Of a stretch of 64,000 bases of DNA, positions 17,401 to 24,306 are shown piece after piece. Numbering within the stretch: position 1 is the stretch's first letter; each line of letters begins with the position of its first letter. The DNA is from Elusimicrobiota bacterium (GTDB lineage Bacteria > Elusimicrobiota > Elusimicrobia > UBA1565). The notes below the pieces were generated by a model. It ran no database searches and had not been told where the DNA came from. It saw nothing but the letters and a program-made list of their open reading frames with translations. The position numbers and the translations under genes were made by a program. The stretch covers positions 1 through 64,000 of the forward strand of contig JACPXC010000038.1 in assembly GCA_016196755.1 (NCBI GenBank). The letters are read 5' to 3'.

Positions 17401-17494
17401 GCGCTGCCACGCGCCCGACGACCTGCGCCCAGCCTTCCCCTCCCGACAGGATGACGAGGGTGGCGCTGAGCAGGGTCGCTATGAGTCGCTTCAT
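11459..17494 (-). CDS. Giant exported protein with an HExxH motif and two complete subtilisin (S8) domains
   Basis: The protein has 2011 residues. A signal peptide (MKRLIATLLSATLVILSGG, cut near GWA-QVVGR) leads into an Ala/Pro/Val linker to about 150. Two membrane segments lie at about 230-260 and 295-325. A zinc-protease-type motif HELSHYALD starts at residue 404. Subtilase 1 spans about 820-1110 with Asp in YDIDTG, His in GHGSHKAG, Asn in SAGNAG and Ser about 1077 in GTSMSNP. HEAT-like repeats occupy about 1265-1450. Subtilase 2 spans about 1640-1960 with Asp in HLDEGG, His in SHGTHG, Asn in AAGNEG and Ser about 1881 in SGTSMAAP. Both S8 triads are complete. ATG 17494 was chosen because it begins the signal peptide and lies 2 nt after the upstream stop. 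It is probably membrane-bound and faces the periplasm or exterior; substrates are unknown. Confidence 0.9.
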   Translation of the reverse strand: MKRLIATLLSATLVILSGGEGWAQVVGRVAAPAAPVAPGMGAAGAAPVLAPAPVSLSVAPLSSPRLSAPGLSVPVVSPALPKVSAMPSVAAPAAIAAPVAPVQAVPAAVAAPAAAEAPAIGGAAPATKAVPKTTPSRSFAAMLKSLSLPSLVSPSASSAGRQDAERDFARRVGGSAVTDGPAVAAAETLFQPRGAAGLVRLSGAMNAVAPETPGAAPKTSEAALPRDIARSPAPVRHRSAYFPIALAAASAAVLALMAGLPLAVDAVMSWFPSFSTMGDGLVGAPLPGAGVAAVLLGAAAVTAALTALYAAWDFALFTFAVARREPVSDAEFWAFMKKEIRRWNLHPSVAASLLGTGPGRGLLKAWRPTNRFESLSFGFTAGGSIWRRPELARSPWLFRWVLKHELSHYALDKGRGPPQGSGFLFRGWDFIISELQARVKEWRTAGSLSRLRIPVLERVLHDAQVSLDLGADYDALIIHPGTHETRNPQTFRELSGRRARVIALETGVPGAEPKAAAFVGSAVHRESDLAPRAEGLLQVLERKGYNERFRLVVYPQSFGVLPSGGTREGAKLDAALKQLDDLSLLRRKLAISGPAVFEDGTPEARRLEELAQQFGRRPKKGPNAGAIKTMLDDMFFKTARAGLADVQAAAVLERLYQSIDYKGTLLMPFAPGETGLDTVQRLVRYWQGSDGGSFQLSRVDLPEGGHVIVARKLEPRVDLWINPKAEGRVLGSVTRVFNHSRADQEAYLSEAGFDAQELTRFRNAGMRVKHVFGPEHGSRIYVSVKRSHAKALKRYGAEAGFRLDPSRAGYELHLRTSGPIQNVDKAWALGLDGSGGRIYDIDTGLDVDHPDFSDRAMKSVDFTNEGPEDWVGHGSHKAGISYANGAVYRGMAPKAEGRMGKVFSQSGVGASDGDIMAAAVDAMQWDADVVSLSLGSPGTVDSALAKFFSELSRRKNKRGHFPIVTASAGNAGPFNETRSQPSSGEFVTAVAAAAKSEDDGVPEISFYSSVGPALDKRWSRARWRRPYGLTALGGDVTTPPGVVDVYEHGIESVKSKDMPAGASDSADGKGTRMSGTSMSNPMVAAVALLVKQAALRVLTEGSPAHTFFMENLPRAATLILMRSSKDMGVPLFFQEGGFIDAEAAVQLAASSFGGDLLSWPRRLAQALTSVFRSSGASQPEGGAAPWDWMARAQAVWGLEDRPYVSAEAAKKEFLAAKALEARSGPTDAPSEDETHAEQIKGELGNQANAVFDRAFNSARAAAAGELAAALKDEVWLVRFYAAFALANHRTPEAAMALAEAAISDPEPRVRQAAFLALAETPSYAADDALRGALGDPRADVRMWGAYALARHGDSSGIDRLSAAATHQDKRVRMSAVWLLGRLGTRAPPAAADALTARAVGEGERGVVRHVAVASLAEIANAKPDSVTNETILGLLAASGPKNFALTRTISKFFSAVSRSSEARRRMGEEPLRGAIVAFINTYKAHANAEGALGQMIRLLARIVNVPIDLPTPLPDPNGTGVPGVDSLRGPVHLIVEMPESGARIARFQDFRGQVPGAALESASTFGLDTETLNRHDAALQAAMPVSQTVWMSVPAPKVMALRTELESRGFTVRRAGPMYRLLKETGPLSGLPEARESRALSGDGVLVVHLDEGGDTDHPAIPAARIAHRRNFIAEEGGPEDVQSESVSHGTHGMGIIGGKDDSPYTGMAPGVRFAVGKVLGAQGGSEATVMAGLEWAASLVADPLKEPVLVNLSLGGPGAPDSALGRLVDALRLRNITVVAAAGNEGPMEDTVSSPANAPLAISVGAVDKAKSLTDYSSRGRKGTALVSWLDFGGAVFFGLPNPYEIVSALNRRLSEAMAEEPVAVKWGGKALYHFMSGTSMAAPHTTGKLALLTERLLKAFREKGRGLPTGYAFYLEGVVERTAEAVPGGSEAVGAGLFDLAKALSVLDAELGDPDAVAASSEAAMRQAQEKHGARLAPPAPAGWLRRLTGTVFSSVWSTVWGSLTAFLR

Positions 17495-17496
17495 GG

Positions 17497-18609
17497 TCAG
17501 CGGATGAAGATGAGCTCCGGCTGGCGCTCGCGCGCGGTCTTTTTGGGCGCCGGCGCGGCCTCGGTCTTGTCCCAGGTCCAATAGCGGTCGAGGCGCGGCC
17601 GGGACGCGGGGCGCGGCGACTCCTCAAGCGCCGCGGTCAGGGATTCCTTGCGGTTGCGGCCTTGGCGCACGAGGGCGCTCGTGGCGCCCATCTTGAACGG
17701 AGCCGCTAGGCCGGTGGAGACGACGAAGGAGCTGCCGGAGTTCGGCCCGATGGCCTTGATCTCTGTGTTCATGAACAGCTTGAAGAAGGACCCGTCGCGC
17801 TGAAATCCCAGGATGACCCGCCCGTTGTCGGGCGCCGGATCATTGGAGGCGCGGCCGACGTATGTTGGGATGGCGGGAGTCTGCCACTGGGCCTCGAGCT
17901 TGCCGCTGACCGACCCGATGGCGCGGTTGTAGCCGAAGCCCGCGAAGGGGATGTACTTCCCGAACGCTTGGCTGGCCACGAGGTTCATGCCGAAGGAGCG
18001 CACGTCCCACTCCATCGTGCCGAAGTTCGTCGAGTCGGCGTTGAAACCCGGGGTCAGCTCGATGTTCTTGTATTCGTTGCGGAAGTTGAAGTAGCCGAAA
18101 GTGTGGTTGTAGACCGCGGAGACGCTGAGCAGGGGGCGGTGCCCGCCCATGAAATGGCGGCGCAGGGAGACGCCCAGGGTATTGGACTGGCCATCGCCGG
18201 TCGTCGTAGGCGAGAGCTTGTAGTTGTCGGGCGTCGTCATGTTCGCGAACCGAAAACCCATGTCGGTGCGCCCGGGCATGCCCATACGCATGTGGAAAGT
18301 GAGGTTCGGGAACATCATCCGGTCGGGCAGAGACTCGTCCGGCTTCTTCTCGGCCAAGGACGCCACCTGCAGCTGCGGGAAGGCCCCTTTGTTGAACGGC
18401 AGCAAACCCACCCCTAGGCTGACGTCCGGTTGGAGGCGCCAGGCGCGCATCTCGGTGGGCGGGTCAAACGAAGATCCCGCGTTGAAACCTAGTCCATCGG
18501 CAGTCTGCTTGGTCAGCCAGTTCATGATGCGGCCGTAGTCCTCTGCCATCGACGGGTTGTTCTGGGCGCCGGCCGAGGTCGCGCCGAAGGCGCCCAGGGC
18601 CGCCGCCAA
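17497..18609 (-). CDS. Probable outer-membrane beta-barrel protein coupled to the giant protease
   Basis: The protein has 370 residues: a signal-like N-terminus ending AGA-QNNPSM, then many alternating aromatic/glycine strands (MGFRFANM, SVSAVYNHTFGYFNF, FAGFGYNRAIGS) typical of a barrel. A charged C-terminal tail of about 50 residues follows. The stop codon is 2 nt before the ATG of the giant protease, so the two should be coupled. The start is odd. The only standard in-frame start is TTG 18609, which would leave a signal peptide without a basic n-region. The frame continues upstream as HKALAAALAAALG, and an ACG at 18639 preceded by GAGG would restore a normal leader. A role in protease export or anchoring is an inference. 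Confidence 0.75.
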   Translation of the reverse strand: MAAALGAFGATSAGAQNNPSMAEDYGRIMNWLTKQTADGLGFNAGSSFDPPTEMRAWRLQPDVSLGVGLLPFNKGAFPQLQVASLAEKKPDESLPDRMMFPNLTFHMRMGMPGRTDMGFRFANMTTPDNYKLSPTTTGDGQSNTLGVSLRRHFMGGHRPLLSVSAVYNHTFGYFNFRNEYKNIELTPGFNADSTNFGTMEWDVRSFGMNLVASQAFGKYIPFAGFGYNRAIGSVSGKLEAQWQTPAIPTYVGRASNDPAPDNGRVILGFQRDGSFFKLFMNTEIKAIGPNSGSSFVVSTGLAAPFKMGATSALVRQGRNRKESLTAALEESPRPASRPRLDRYWTWDKTEAAPAPKKTARERQPELIFIR

Positions 18610-18617
18610 GGCTGCGG

Positions 18618-18773
18618 CTAATGCTTTATGGCGTTCCGTGGGACCTCGGTGGTCCAGCGGCAGTTCCTGCGGCCGTGGCCGAAGGAAAGCAGGGTCCGGC
18701 TCCGGGTCTCGACCTTGAGCGTCACGGTCCGAGCCGGGCGCGACATGATGCCGCTGCGTCCATGTTTTCTCAT
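18618..18773 (-). CDS. Small basic protein of 51 residues (tentative)
   Basis: A short frame starts at ATG 18773 with AGGAG about 13 nt upstream, and ends at TAG 18618, just before the beta-barrel reading frame. The product begins MRKHGRSGIMSRPARTVTL and is very basic (Arg/Lys-rich), with one Cys and two Trp/Phe-containing stretches. No family was recognised. The spacing suggests it is the first gene of the barrel-protease transcript or a translated leader that sets up initiation of the barrel gene. It could also be a chance frame. Confidence 0.35.
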   Translation of the reverse strand: MRKHGRSGIMSRPARTVTLKVETRSRTLLSFGHGRRNCRWTTEVPRNAIKH

Positions 18774-19036
18774 TTTCTTGAACTCTTCTCCTGTCTCATT
18801 CTAGCCGCACCCCCCCTCGCTCACATGGGCGCTAGGGCCCACCGTCGACGGGGTAAAGGGCCCAACCTGCCCGGACTGGAGGGCCCAGCGCGACTTAAGG
18901 GCCCGTGAATCCGCGCTTCGCTCGAGGACTGAATTACCTGAAAAATATGTGGGATCGCTAACTTAAGCGGGATTTCATTGGGCCCCAAGTTCCTATGCGC
19001 TCATTCTTTGCAAGAAGGATGGAATCAGGGGGGAAT
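18774..19036. other. Intergenic region with clustered GGGCCC sites
   Basis: This is the divergent region between the barrel operon and the secreted cysteine-rich gene. GGGCCC occurs five times between about 18835 and 18985, four of them within about 70 nt. The part from about 18925 is AT-richer. No confident -35/-10 pair was found. The strong GGGGGGA ribosome-binding site of the plus-strand gene lies at its right end. Confidence 0.5.
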
Positions 19037-19948
19037 ATGAAAATCGCGATATCGCTAGCGGTGAGCATCGCAATCGCATGCGCCCAGGGCCTCCATGCTC
19101 AAGATCTCGGTCAGGCGTTCGACGACATCTCTGGTGCGGCTAGAAGGATGGGGCAATCACTGCAGACCCGCCAAGGCCAGCAGGACAACACCAGGGCGGC
19201 CAGAGCCCCGGAGGTCCATCATGCTCCCGCACTCGTCCATGGACCCGACAACGGCCAAGGCGCCGGGGATGAGTCGTCATTTCGTGCCGGTCCGGAAGAC
19301 CGCTGCGGCAGCGACCAACATCTGTGCGGGGCGGCGACAGCGGTCCGATGTCAGATGTCGGACGGAGACACCAGTTGGCGATACCATGACGCCTCGACCT
19401 GGGGGACCTACGAATACGGCAGCGTGGACAAATGGTTCGGAGGATCCTTCGTCGTGATCGCCAACAAAGACACCCGCACGGACGTCAGCATCAACTGCGT
19501 CACGCATGCCAGCCTCAACAATCGCGGCCGCCATTATTGCGCGGTCACGAAAACGGTCGACAACCCCGGGGCGATCGGCGTATATGGCCGCAGCTCCGTG
19601 GAAGAGCCGCTGCGCTATGGCCGTCGCGGGGAGGTTGTCGGCGGAGGGCAGAGAACTACGGATAGCACGAACGTATGCAACACGAGCCCGACCGGCTGGG
19701 ACATCAAATGCGGGGTGTCGGATTTCAAGCTTGATATCACGAGCCAGGCCGAATCAGAGATCGCCTCGTGGCGCTTCACGCACCACAAATCGGCGGCGCT
19801 GTCTTGGAGCGCGGGGGTGATATCAGAAGTGGAATTCACCGTTCCCCGCACCGGCCTCGGGATCACGGCAGGCCTCAAGGGGGATGCCAAGTTCGGCGAG
19901 AATGACCCGTGGATCAGGGAAGGCACCTGCACCTTGACCGAACGATAG
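19037..19948 (+). CDS. Secreted cysteine-rich protein, function unknown
   Basis: The protein has 303 residues. ATG 19037 is preceded by GGGGGGA and begins a clear signal peptide (MKIAISLAVSIAIACAQ, cut near LHA-QD). A Gln-rich, probably disordered stretch runs to about residue 90. The folded part holds eight cysteines (RCG, LCG, RCQ, NCV, YCA, VCN, KCG, TCT), suggesting four disulfides in an oxidising compartment. Asn/Thr/Ser-rich strands suggest a beta structure. GC content looks lower than in neighbouring genes, which may mean recent acquisition. No family was recognised. It ends just before a bidirectional terminator. Confidence 0.75.
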   Translation: MKIAISLAVSIAIACAQGLHAQDLGQAFDDISGAARRMGQSLQTRQGQQDNTRAARAPEVHHAPALVHGPDNGQGAGDESSFRAGPEDRCGSDQHLCGAATAVRCQMSDGDTSWRYHDASTWGTYEYGSVDKWFGGSFVVIANKDTRTDVSINCVTHASLNNRGRHYCAVTKTVDNPGAIGVYGRSSVEEPLRYGRRGEVVGGGQRTTDSTNVCNTSPTGWDIKCGVSDFKLDITSQAESEIASWRFTHHKSAALSWSAGVISEVEFTVPRTGLGITAGLKGDAKFGENDPWIREGTCTLTER

Positions 19949-19973
19949 GAAGATGACCGAGAAAAAGGCCCCG

Positions 19974-20000
19974 CGACGCGCGGGGCCTTTGATTCCACTT
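19974..20000. terminator. Bidirectional intrinsic terminator
   Basis: AAAGGCCCCGCG (19974-19985) and CGCGGGGCCTTT (19989-20000) form a perfect 12-bp stem with an ACG loop. A/T runs stand on both sides, between convergent genes. Confidence 0.85.
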
Positions 20001-20009
20001 CGGCGCTTG

Positions 20010-20696
20010 CTAGCTGGAGTGGGACTCTTCCGCGGAGATGAGCCCGATCTCGATGCCCTTGACCACGGCCTCGGTCCGGTTCGAGACGTCGAGCTTCTGG
20101 AAGACGCTGTTGAGGTGGTTCTTGATGGTCTTGACGCTGCAGGTCAACGCGGAGGCGATCTCCTTGTTGGCCATTCCCCGGCCCAACAGCGACAGGACCC
20201 GGATCTCGGTCTTGGTCAGAGCGACGAGGGTGGCCTCGGCGGTGGCGTTGGACATCTGGCGCAGGCCCTGGATGAGCTTACCCATGACCGGCTGCGGGAT
20301 CATCACGCCCTCGTTGGCGAAGGTCTTGAGCGCGTTGACGAGCTCCGAGGCGGGGAGCATCTTGGAAAGGTAGCCGTTGGCCCCGGCCTGGATGGCCTCC
20401 ATGACGTGGGCCTCGTCCTCGAAGGAGGAGAGGATCAGGACGTTGGTGTCGGGACATTCCTTGCGGACCTGGCGGGTGGCCGAGATGCCGTCGAGGTGCG
20501 GGAGCTTGATGTCCATGAGGACGACGTTGGGCTTGAGCTTCTTGGCCATCCGCACGGCTTCCTGGCCGTCGGCGGCCTCGCCGACGACGACGACCGACTT
20601 CTCGTTCTCGAGAAGGTCTTTGATGCCTTCGCGGAACAAGGTCTGGTCGTCCGCGATCAGGACCGTGAGCTTCCTCTTCTGTGCGGGCGCGGCCAT
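20010..20696 (-). CDS. NarL/LuxR-family response regulator
   Basis: The protein has 228 residues. The receiver domain (about 8-125) has the acidic pair in LIADDQTLFREG and the phosphoacceptor Asp in VVLMDIKLPHLDG. A LuxR-type helix-turn-helix (about 160-220) shows LTKTEIRVLSLLGRGMANKE and TIKNHLNSVFQKLDVSNR. It probably gives the transcriptional output of the phosphorelay encoded just upstream, where the hybrid kinase gene begins 35 nt away on the same strand. The terminator at 19974-20000 closes the operon. Confidence 0.95.
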   Translation of the reverse strand: MAAPAQKRKLTVLIADDQTLFREGIKDLLENEKSVVVVGEAADGQEAVRMAKKLKPNVVLMDIKLPHLDGISATRQVRKECPDTNVLILSSFEDEAHVMEAIQAGANGYLSKMLPASELVNALKTFANEGVMIPQPVMGKLIQGLRQMSNATAEATLVALTKTEIRVLSLLGRGMANKEIASALTCSVKTIKNHLNSVFQKLDVSNRTEAVVKGIEIGLISAEESHSS

Positions 20697-20731
20697 GTGA
20701 TCCCCCTAAGAACCTATGACGACGGAATCTA

Positions 20732-21847
20732 TCACTTCTTGGACGGTATAGTGAAGAGGAACGCGGCTCCCTTCCCCTTTCCTTCCGACTCCACCCAGAT
20801 CCGGCCCCCGTGGCTGTGGACGATCTCCTTGGAGATCGACAGCCCGAGGCCGAGCCGGCCGCGGGCGGCGTGAGTGCCGGTGGGCTGGTAAAAACTCTCG
20901 AAGATCTTCTGGATCTCCGAGGGGTCGATGCCCTCCCCGGTGTCGCGCACGGCGAAGCGCACCCCGGCCTCGTCCTTTTCGGCCGAGACCTTGACCGAGC
21001 CGCCCTTCGCGGTATGGCGCAGGGCGTTCTCGAGCAGGTTGCTGAGGATCTGGGTCAGGCGGCGCTTGTCGGCCAGGATCTTGGGCAGCCCCTTGCCCAC
21101 CTCGAGGGTGAGCTGGATCGAGCGCTGGGCGGCGCGGACCTGGTGGCCGCCGGCCGAGTCCTCGACGACCTTCGCGGGGTCCTGGAGGTCCTTCTCGAGC
21201 CGGAACTTGCCCGACTCGATGGAGGCCCAGTCGACTAAGTCCTCGATGAGGCGCGAGAGCTGGGAGATCCCGTTGAGGATGTAATGCATGCGCTTCTTCT
21301 GGTCCTCGCTGGGGTTGAGGCTGCCCATCAGCATCTCGAAGGAGACCTGCAGGGTCATCAGCGAGTTCGAGAGGTCGTGCGAGGCCATCGAGAGGAACTT
21401 GGACTTCATGTTCGAGAGGTACAGGAGCTGCTCGTTGGCCTTGCGCAGGTCCTCGATGAGGCGGCGGTTGTCCTGGATGAGCCGCAGCTTCTCGACGGCC
21501 TTGGCGATGGCGCGGCGCAGGACGTCGAAGTCGACGGGCTTGACGAGGAAATCGTAGACCGACTCGCGTATGGCCTTGAGCGCGGTGTCGAGCGAGGCGT
21601 GCGCCGTCAGCATCAGGATCTCGCTCTGGGTGTTGACCTTGCGGATGTCGCGGATGACGTCGATCCCGGTGGCGTCGGGGAGGTTGAAGTCCATGAGGAT
21701 CACGTCGAAGAAGCCCGTGACGACCGCCTTCATGGCGTCGGCGCCGGTGCCCGCCTCGACGACCTCGTAGCCCTCCAACTCGAGGTTGTCGCGCACGCTC
21801 TCGCGCAGGTTGGCGTCATCGTCGACGACTAGGATGCGGACTGCCAT
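20732..21847 (-). CDS. Soluble response-regulator/histidine-kinase hybrid (REC-HisKA-HATPase)
   Basis: The protein has 371 residues. An N-terminal receiver has RILVVDDDANLRES with Asp in VILMDFNLPDATG and Lys in LVKPVD. A short coiled helix follows, then HisKA with the phospho-His near residue 154 (SMASHDLSNSL) and an HATPase domain (NLLENALRHT N-box, VRDTGEGI G1, GRLGLGLSI G2). It has no membrane segment, so it is cytoplasmic and probably takes phosphate from the upstream membrane kinase. The start ATG lies 1 nt after the stop of that kinase gene, so the two are coupled. Confidence 0.94.
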   Translation of the reverse strand: MAVRILVVDDDANLRESVRDNLELEGYEVVEAGTGADAMKAVVTGFFDVILMDFNLPDATGIDVIRDIRKVNTQSEILMLTAHASLDTALKAIRESVYDFLVKPVDFDVLRRAIAKAVEKLRLIQDNRRLIEDLRKANEQLLYLSNMKSKFLSMASHDLSNSLMTLQVSFEMLMGSLNPSEDQKKRMHYILNGISQLSRLIEDLVDWASIESGKFRLEKDLQDPAKVVEDSAGGHQVRAAQRSIQLTLEVGKGLPKILADKRRLTQILSNLLENALRHTAKGGSVKVSAEKDEAGVRFAVRDTGEGIDPSEIQKIFESFYQPTGTHAARGRLGLGLSISKEIVHSHGGRIWVESEGKGKGAAFLFTIPSKK

Positions 21848-21848
21848 T

Positions 21849-23879
21849 TCAGGTTCCTTGCGGCCGAGTGCCGGGCATGGCTCGGGCCGTCTGTGGGGGT
21901 TCGGTGCGCGCCGCCGGCGAGGCCGGCGCGGTGATGGGAGGCTTCACGGCGGGACGGGCGGCGGCCCCGGCCTGAGAGGGCTGGGAGGGGCGGTTCGGGT
22001 CGAAGAGCGGGAGGAACAGGCTGAAGGTCGTCCCGCGGCCGATCTCGGTGGCCACGTCGATGCGGCCGCCGTGCCCGTCGGCGACTTTCTTGACGACGGC
22101 CAGGCCCAAGCCGGTGCCGCGGGCCTTGGTCGTATAGAACGGCGTGAAGATCTTCTCGAGGACGTCCTGCGGGATGCCCGGCCCCGTGTCGCCGATGTCG
22201 AGACGCACCCAGCCCTTCTCGACGATGGAGGTCGCCACCCGCACGGCGCCCTGCTGGGGCATGACCTCGATGCCGTTGCCGATGAGGTTGCGCACCGCCT
22301 GCTTCATCTGGTCCTGGTCGATGGCCACCACCGGGTCGCGGGCGTCGAGCGATTTCTCGACGCGGATGTGGGGCGGGAACGGGTAGACCGAGAGGACCTC
22401 GTCGATCCAGCCATTGAGCTTGGTGACCTCGGGCTTCATCTCGCGCGTGCGCGAGTAGGTCAGGATCTCGTCGATGATCGAGTTCGCCTGCTTGACCTCG
22501 GACTGGATGATCGAGATGTGGCGCTCGATCTTGGGGTCGATCGTCGCCTCCTTCGCCATCTTGGTCTTGATGAAGAAGATCGAGTTGTTGATGACGGCCA
22601 GCGGGTTGCGTATCTCATGGCCGACGACCGAGGCCATCTGCCCGATGGCGGCCAGGCGTTCCTTCTTGATGAGCTCGTCCTGGGCCGCCTTGAGCTCGCG
22701 CGTACGCGCCTCGACGCGGCGCTCGAGGTCGCGGCCGTACTTGGTCAGCTCCTCCTTGGCGTGCAGGAGCTCGCCGGTCTTCTCCTTGAGCGAGTCCGAC
22801 ATCTGGACGAAGGATTGGGCGAGGTCGCCGATCTCGTCGTTGGTCAGGGTCATCTCCGGCAGGTCCTCGAAGCGGCCGGCGGTCAGGTGCTCGGCCGCCT
22901 GCTGGAGCACCCGGATGGGCTGGGTGATATGGCCGGCCACGGCGAGGGAGAGCAGCAGGGTGATGACGACGACCCACAGGAGGACCCTGAGGACCTGGGC
23001 CTTCATCTGCGTGGCCGCGAGGTAGGCGCTCTCGATGGGCTGCTGGACGTAGACGATCCAGCCCACGTCCTTGATCTCGGCGAAGGCGCCGAGGACCCGC
23101 GTGCCGTCCGAGAGCGCGACCTCGCCTCCGCCGCGCTTGGCGGTCTGGGTCAGGATGACCTTCAATATCTCCTCGGGCAGGCGCGCGTCGGTCTTGAACG
23201 CCTCGGCGGGGTTGGAGTGGGCCACGAGGAAGCTGTCGCGCACGTCGCCGGCCACGACGGCCGCCTGGCTGCGGCCCTTCTCCGGGAACTCCTGGCGCAG
23301 CATCTGGGAGAGGCCGTTGAGGCTGACCCGGCCGAGCAGCACCCCGCGCTTGACGGTCTGCCCGACGCCCGACTCGAGGATGGGGACGGCCAAGGTCAGG
23401 GTGGGATAGAGCCCTTGGAAGCGGGTGAGCCCCCCCATGTAGTCCCCCTTGTCGAGCGCGGCGCGGAAGGAGTCCTGGTCGGCGAAGTCGCGCATCTGGG
23501 GGGCGGCCCCCAGGAAGCGCCCCATACGGACCGTCTCGCGGCCCGCGGCGTCGAACACCGAGACCTCGAGGAAGGCCGCGTGCTGCTGCATGACGCGGTT
23601 TAGGTGCCGCTCCTGCTTGACCGGGTCCATCGTCGCGAAGCCCTCGAGGCGCGAGGCGATGGTCAGGACGGTCTTGAAGGTCGAGGTGTAGTTGGAGACC
23701 GTCTCGGCAAATCCCACCGCCAGCGACTGCTGGTGGCGCAGGGACTCCTCCTTGAGGACGGTCTGGGAGATGTCGATGAGGTGCCAGCCCACCACGCCCA
23801 TCGGGGCAAGCGAGATGAGCAGAAACCAGAGCAGGAACTTATATGCGAGCTTGCCGCGCCCGCGAATGGCCTCAGCCAT
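21849..23879 (-). CDS. Membrane sensor histidine kinase (Cache-HAMP-HisKA-HATPase)
   Basis: The protein has 676 residues. TM1 is at about 13-34; a large periplasmic double-Cache-like sensor spans about 35-315 (SVFDAAGRETVRMG, AVPILES). TM2 is at about 318-340 (VLLWVVVITLLLSLAVAG), followed by HAMP (ITQPIRVLQQAAEHLTAGRF) and a coiled coil. HisKA has the phospho-His near 420 (VVGHEIRNPLA), and the ATPase domain shows NLIGNGIEVM, IGDTGPGIP and GTGLGLAVVKK. The C-terminal tail (about 45 residues) is Pro/Ala-rich. It autophosphorylates in response to an unknown periplasmic ligand. Confidence 0.95.
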   Translation of the reverse strand: MAEAIRGRGKLAYKFLLWFLLISLAPMGVVGWHLIDISQTVLKEESLRHQQSLAVGFAETVSNYTSTFKTVLTIASRLEGFATMDPVKQERHLNRVMQQHAAFLEVSVFDAAGRETVRMGRFLGAAPQMRDFADQDSFRAALDKGDYMGGLTRFQGLYPTLTLAVPILESGVGQTVKRGVLLGRVSLNGLSQMLRQEFPEKGRSQAAVVAGDVRDSFLVAHSNPAEAFKTDARLPEEILKVILTQTAKRGGGEVALSDGTRVLGAFAEIKDVGWIVYVQQPIESAYLAATQMKAQVLRVLLWVVVITLLLSLAVAGHITQPIRVLQQAAEHLTAGRFEDLPEMTLTNDEIGDLAQSFVQMSDSLKEKTGELLHAKEELTKYGRDLERRVEARTRELKAAQDELIKKERLAAIGQMASVVGHEIRNPLAVINNSIFFIKTKMAKEATIDPKIERHISIIQSEVKQANSIIDEILTYSRTREMKPEVTKLNGWIDEVLSVYPFPPHIRVEKSLDARDPVVAIDQDQMKQAVRNLIGNGIEVMPQQGAVRVATSIVEKGWVRLDIGDTGPGIPQDVLEKIFTPFYTTKARGTGLGLAVVKKVADGHGGRIDVATEIGRGTTFSLFLPLFDPNRPSQPSQAGAAARPAVKPPITAPASPAARTEPPQTARAMPGTRPQGT

Positions 23880-23909
23880 CGCTCCCCGTCTTCCCCGCGG
23901 CCGGGATCC

Positions 23910-24296
23910 CTACGACCTGCCGCGCGACAAGAGCTGGCGGATGCGCACCGAGAGCTCTTGGAGGTCGAAAGGCTTGGTCAGGTACTCGTCGGCGCCCAAC
24001 TCGAAGCCCTGGGTCTTCTCCTCGGCGGAGAGGAAGCGCCCGGTCATCATGATGAGGATCGTCTCCCGCGAGTGCTTGCGCAGCTCCTGGCAGATCTGGA
24101 AGCCCGAGGAGTCCGGCAGTTGGATGTCCATGATGACGACCATCGGGTTGTTCTTCTTGGCGGTGGCGATGCCGTCGGCGGCCGCCCCGGCCTGGAGGCA
24201 CTCGAAGCCGTCGAGCTCGAGGACCTCGGCCAGGCTCTCGCGCAGGTGCGCGTCGTCGTCGATCACGAGGAGCTTCACGGGCTGATTCTGGGCCAT
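23910..24296 (-). CDS. Single-domain response regulator (CheY-like)
   Basis: This is a receiver domain alone, 128 residues, with LLVIDDDAHLRES, phosphoacceptor Asp in VVIMDIQLPDSSG, the Thr switch in ILIMMTG and Lys in YLTKPFDLQEL. With no output domain it probably acts as a phosphate shuttle or sink between the membrane kinase (30 nt downstream) and the other receivers in the cluster. Confidence 0.93.
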   Translation of the reverse strand: MAQNQPVKLLVIDDDAHLRESLAEVLELDGFECLQAGAAADGIATAKKNNPMVVIMDIQLPDSSGFQICQELRKHSRETILIMMTGRFLSAEEKTQGFELGADEYLTKPFDLQELSVRIRQLLSRGRS

Positions 24297-24306
24297 GGAT
24301 GATCTC

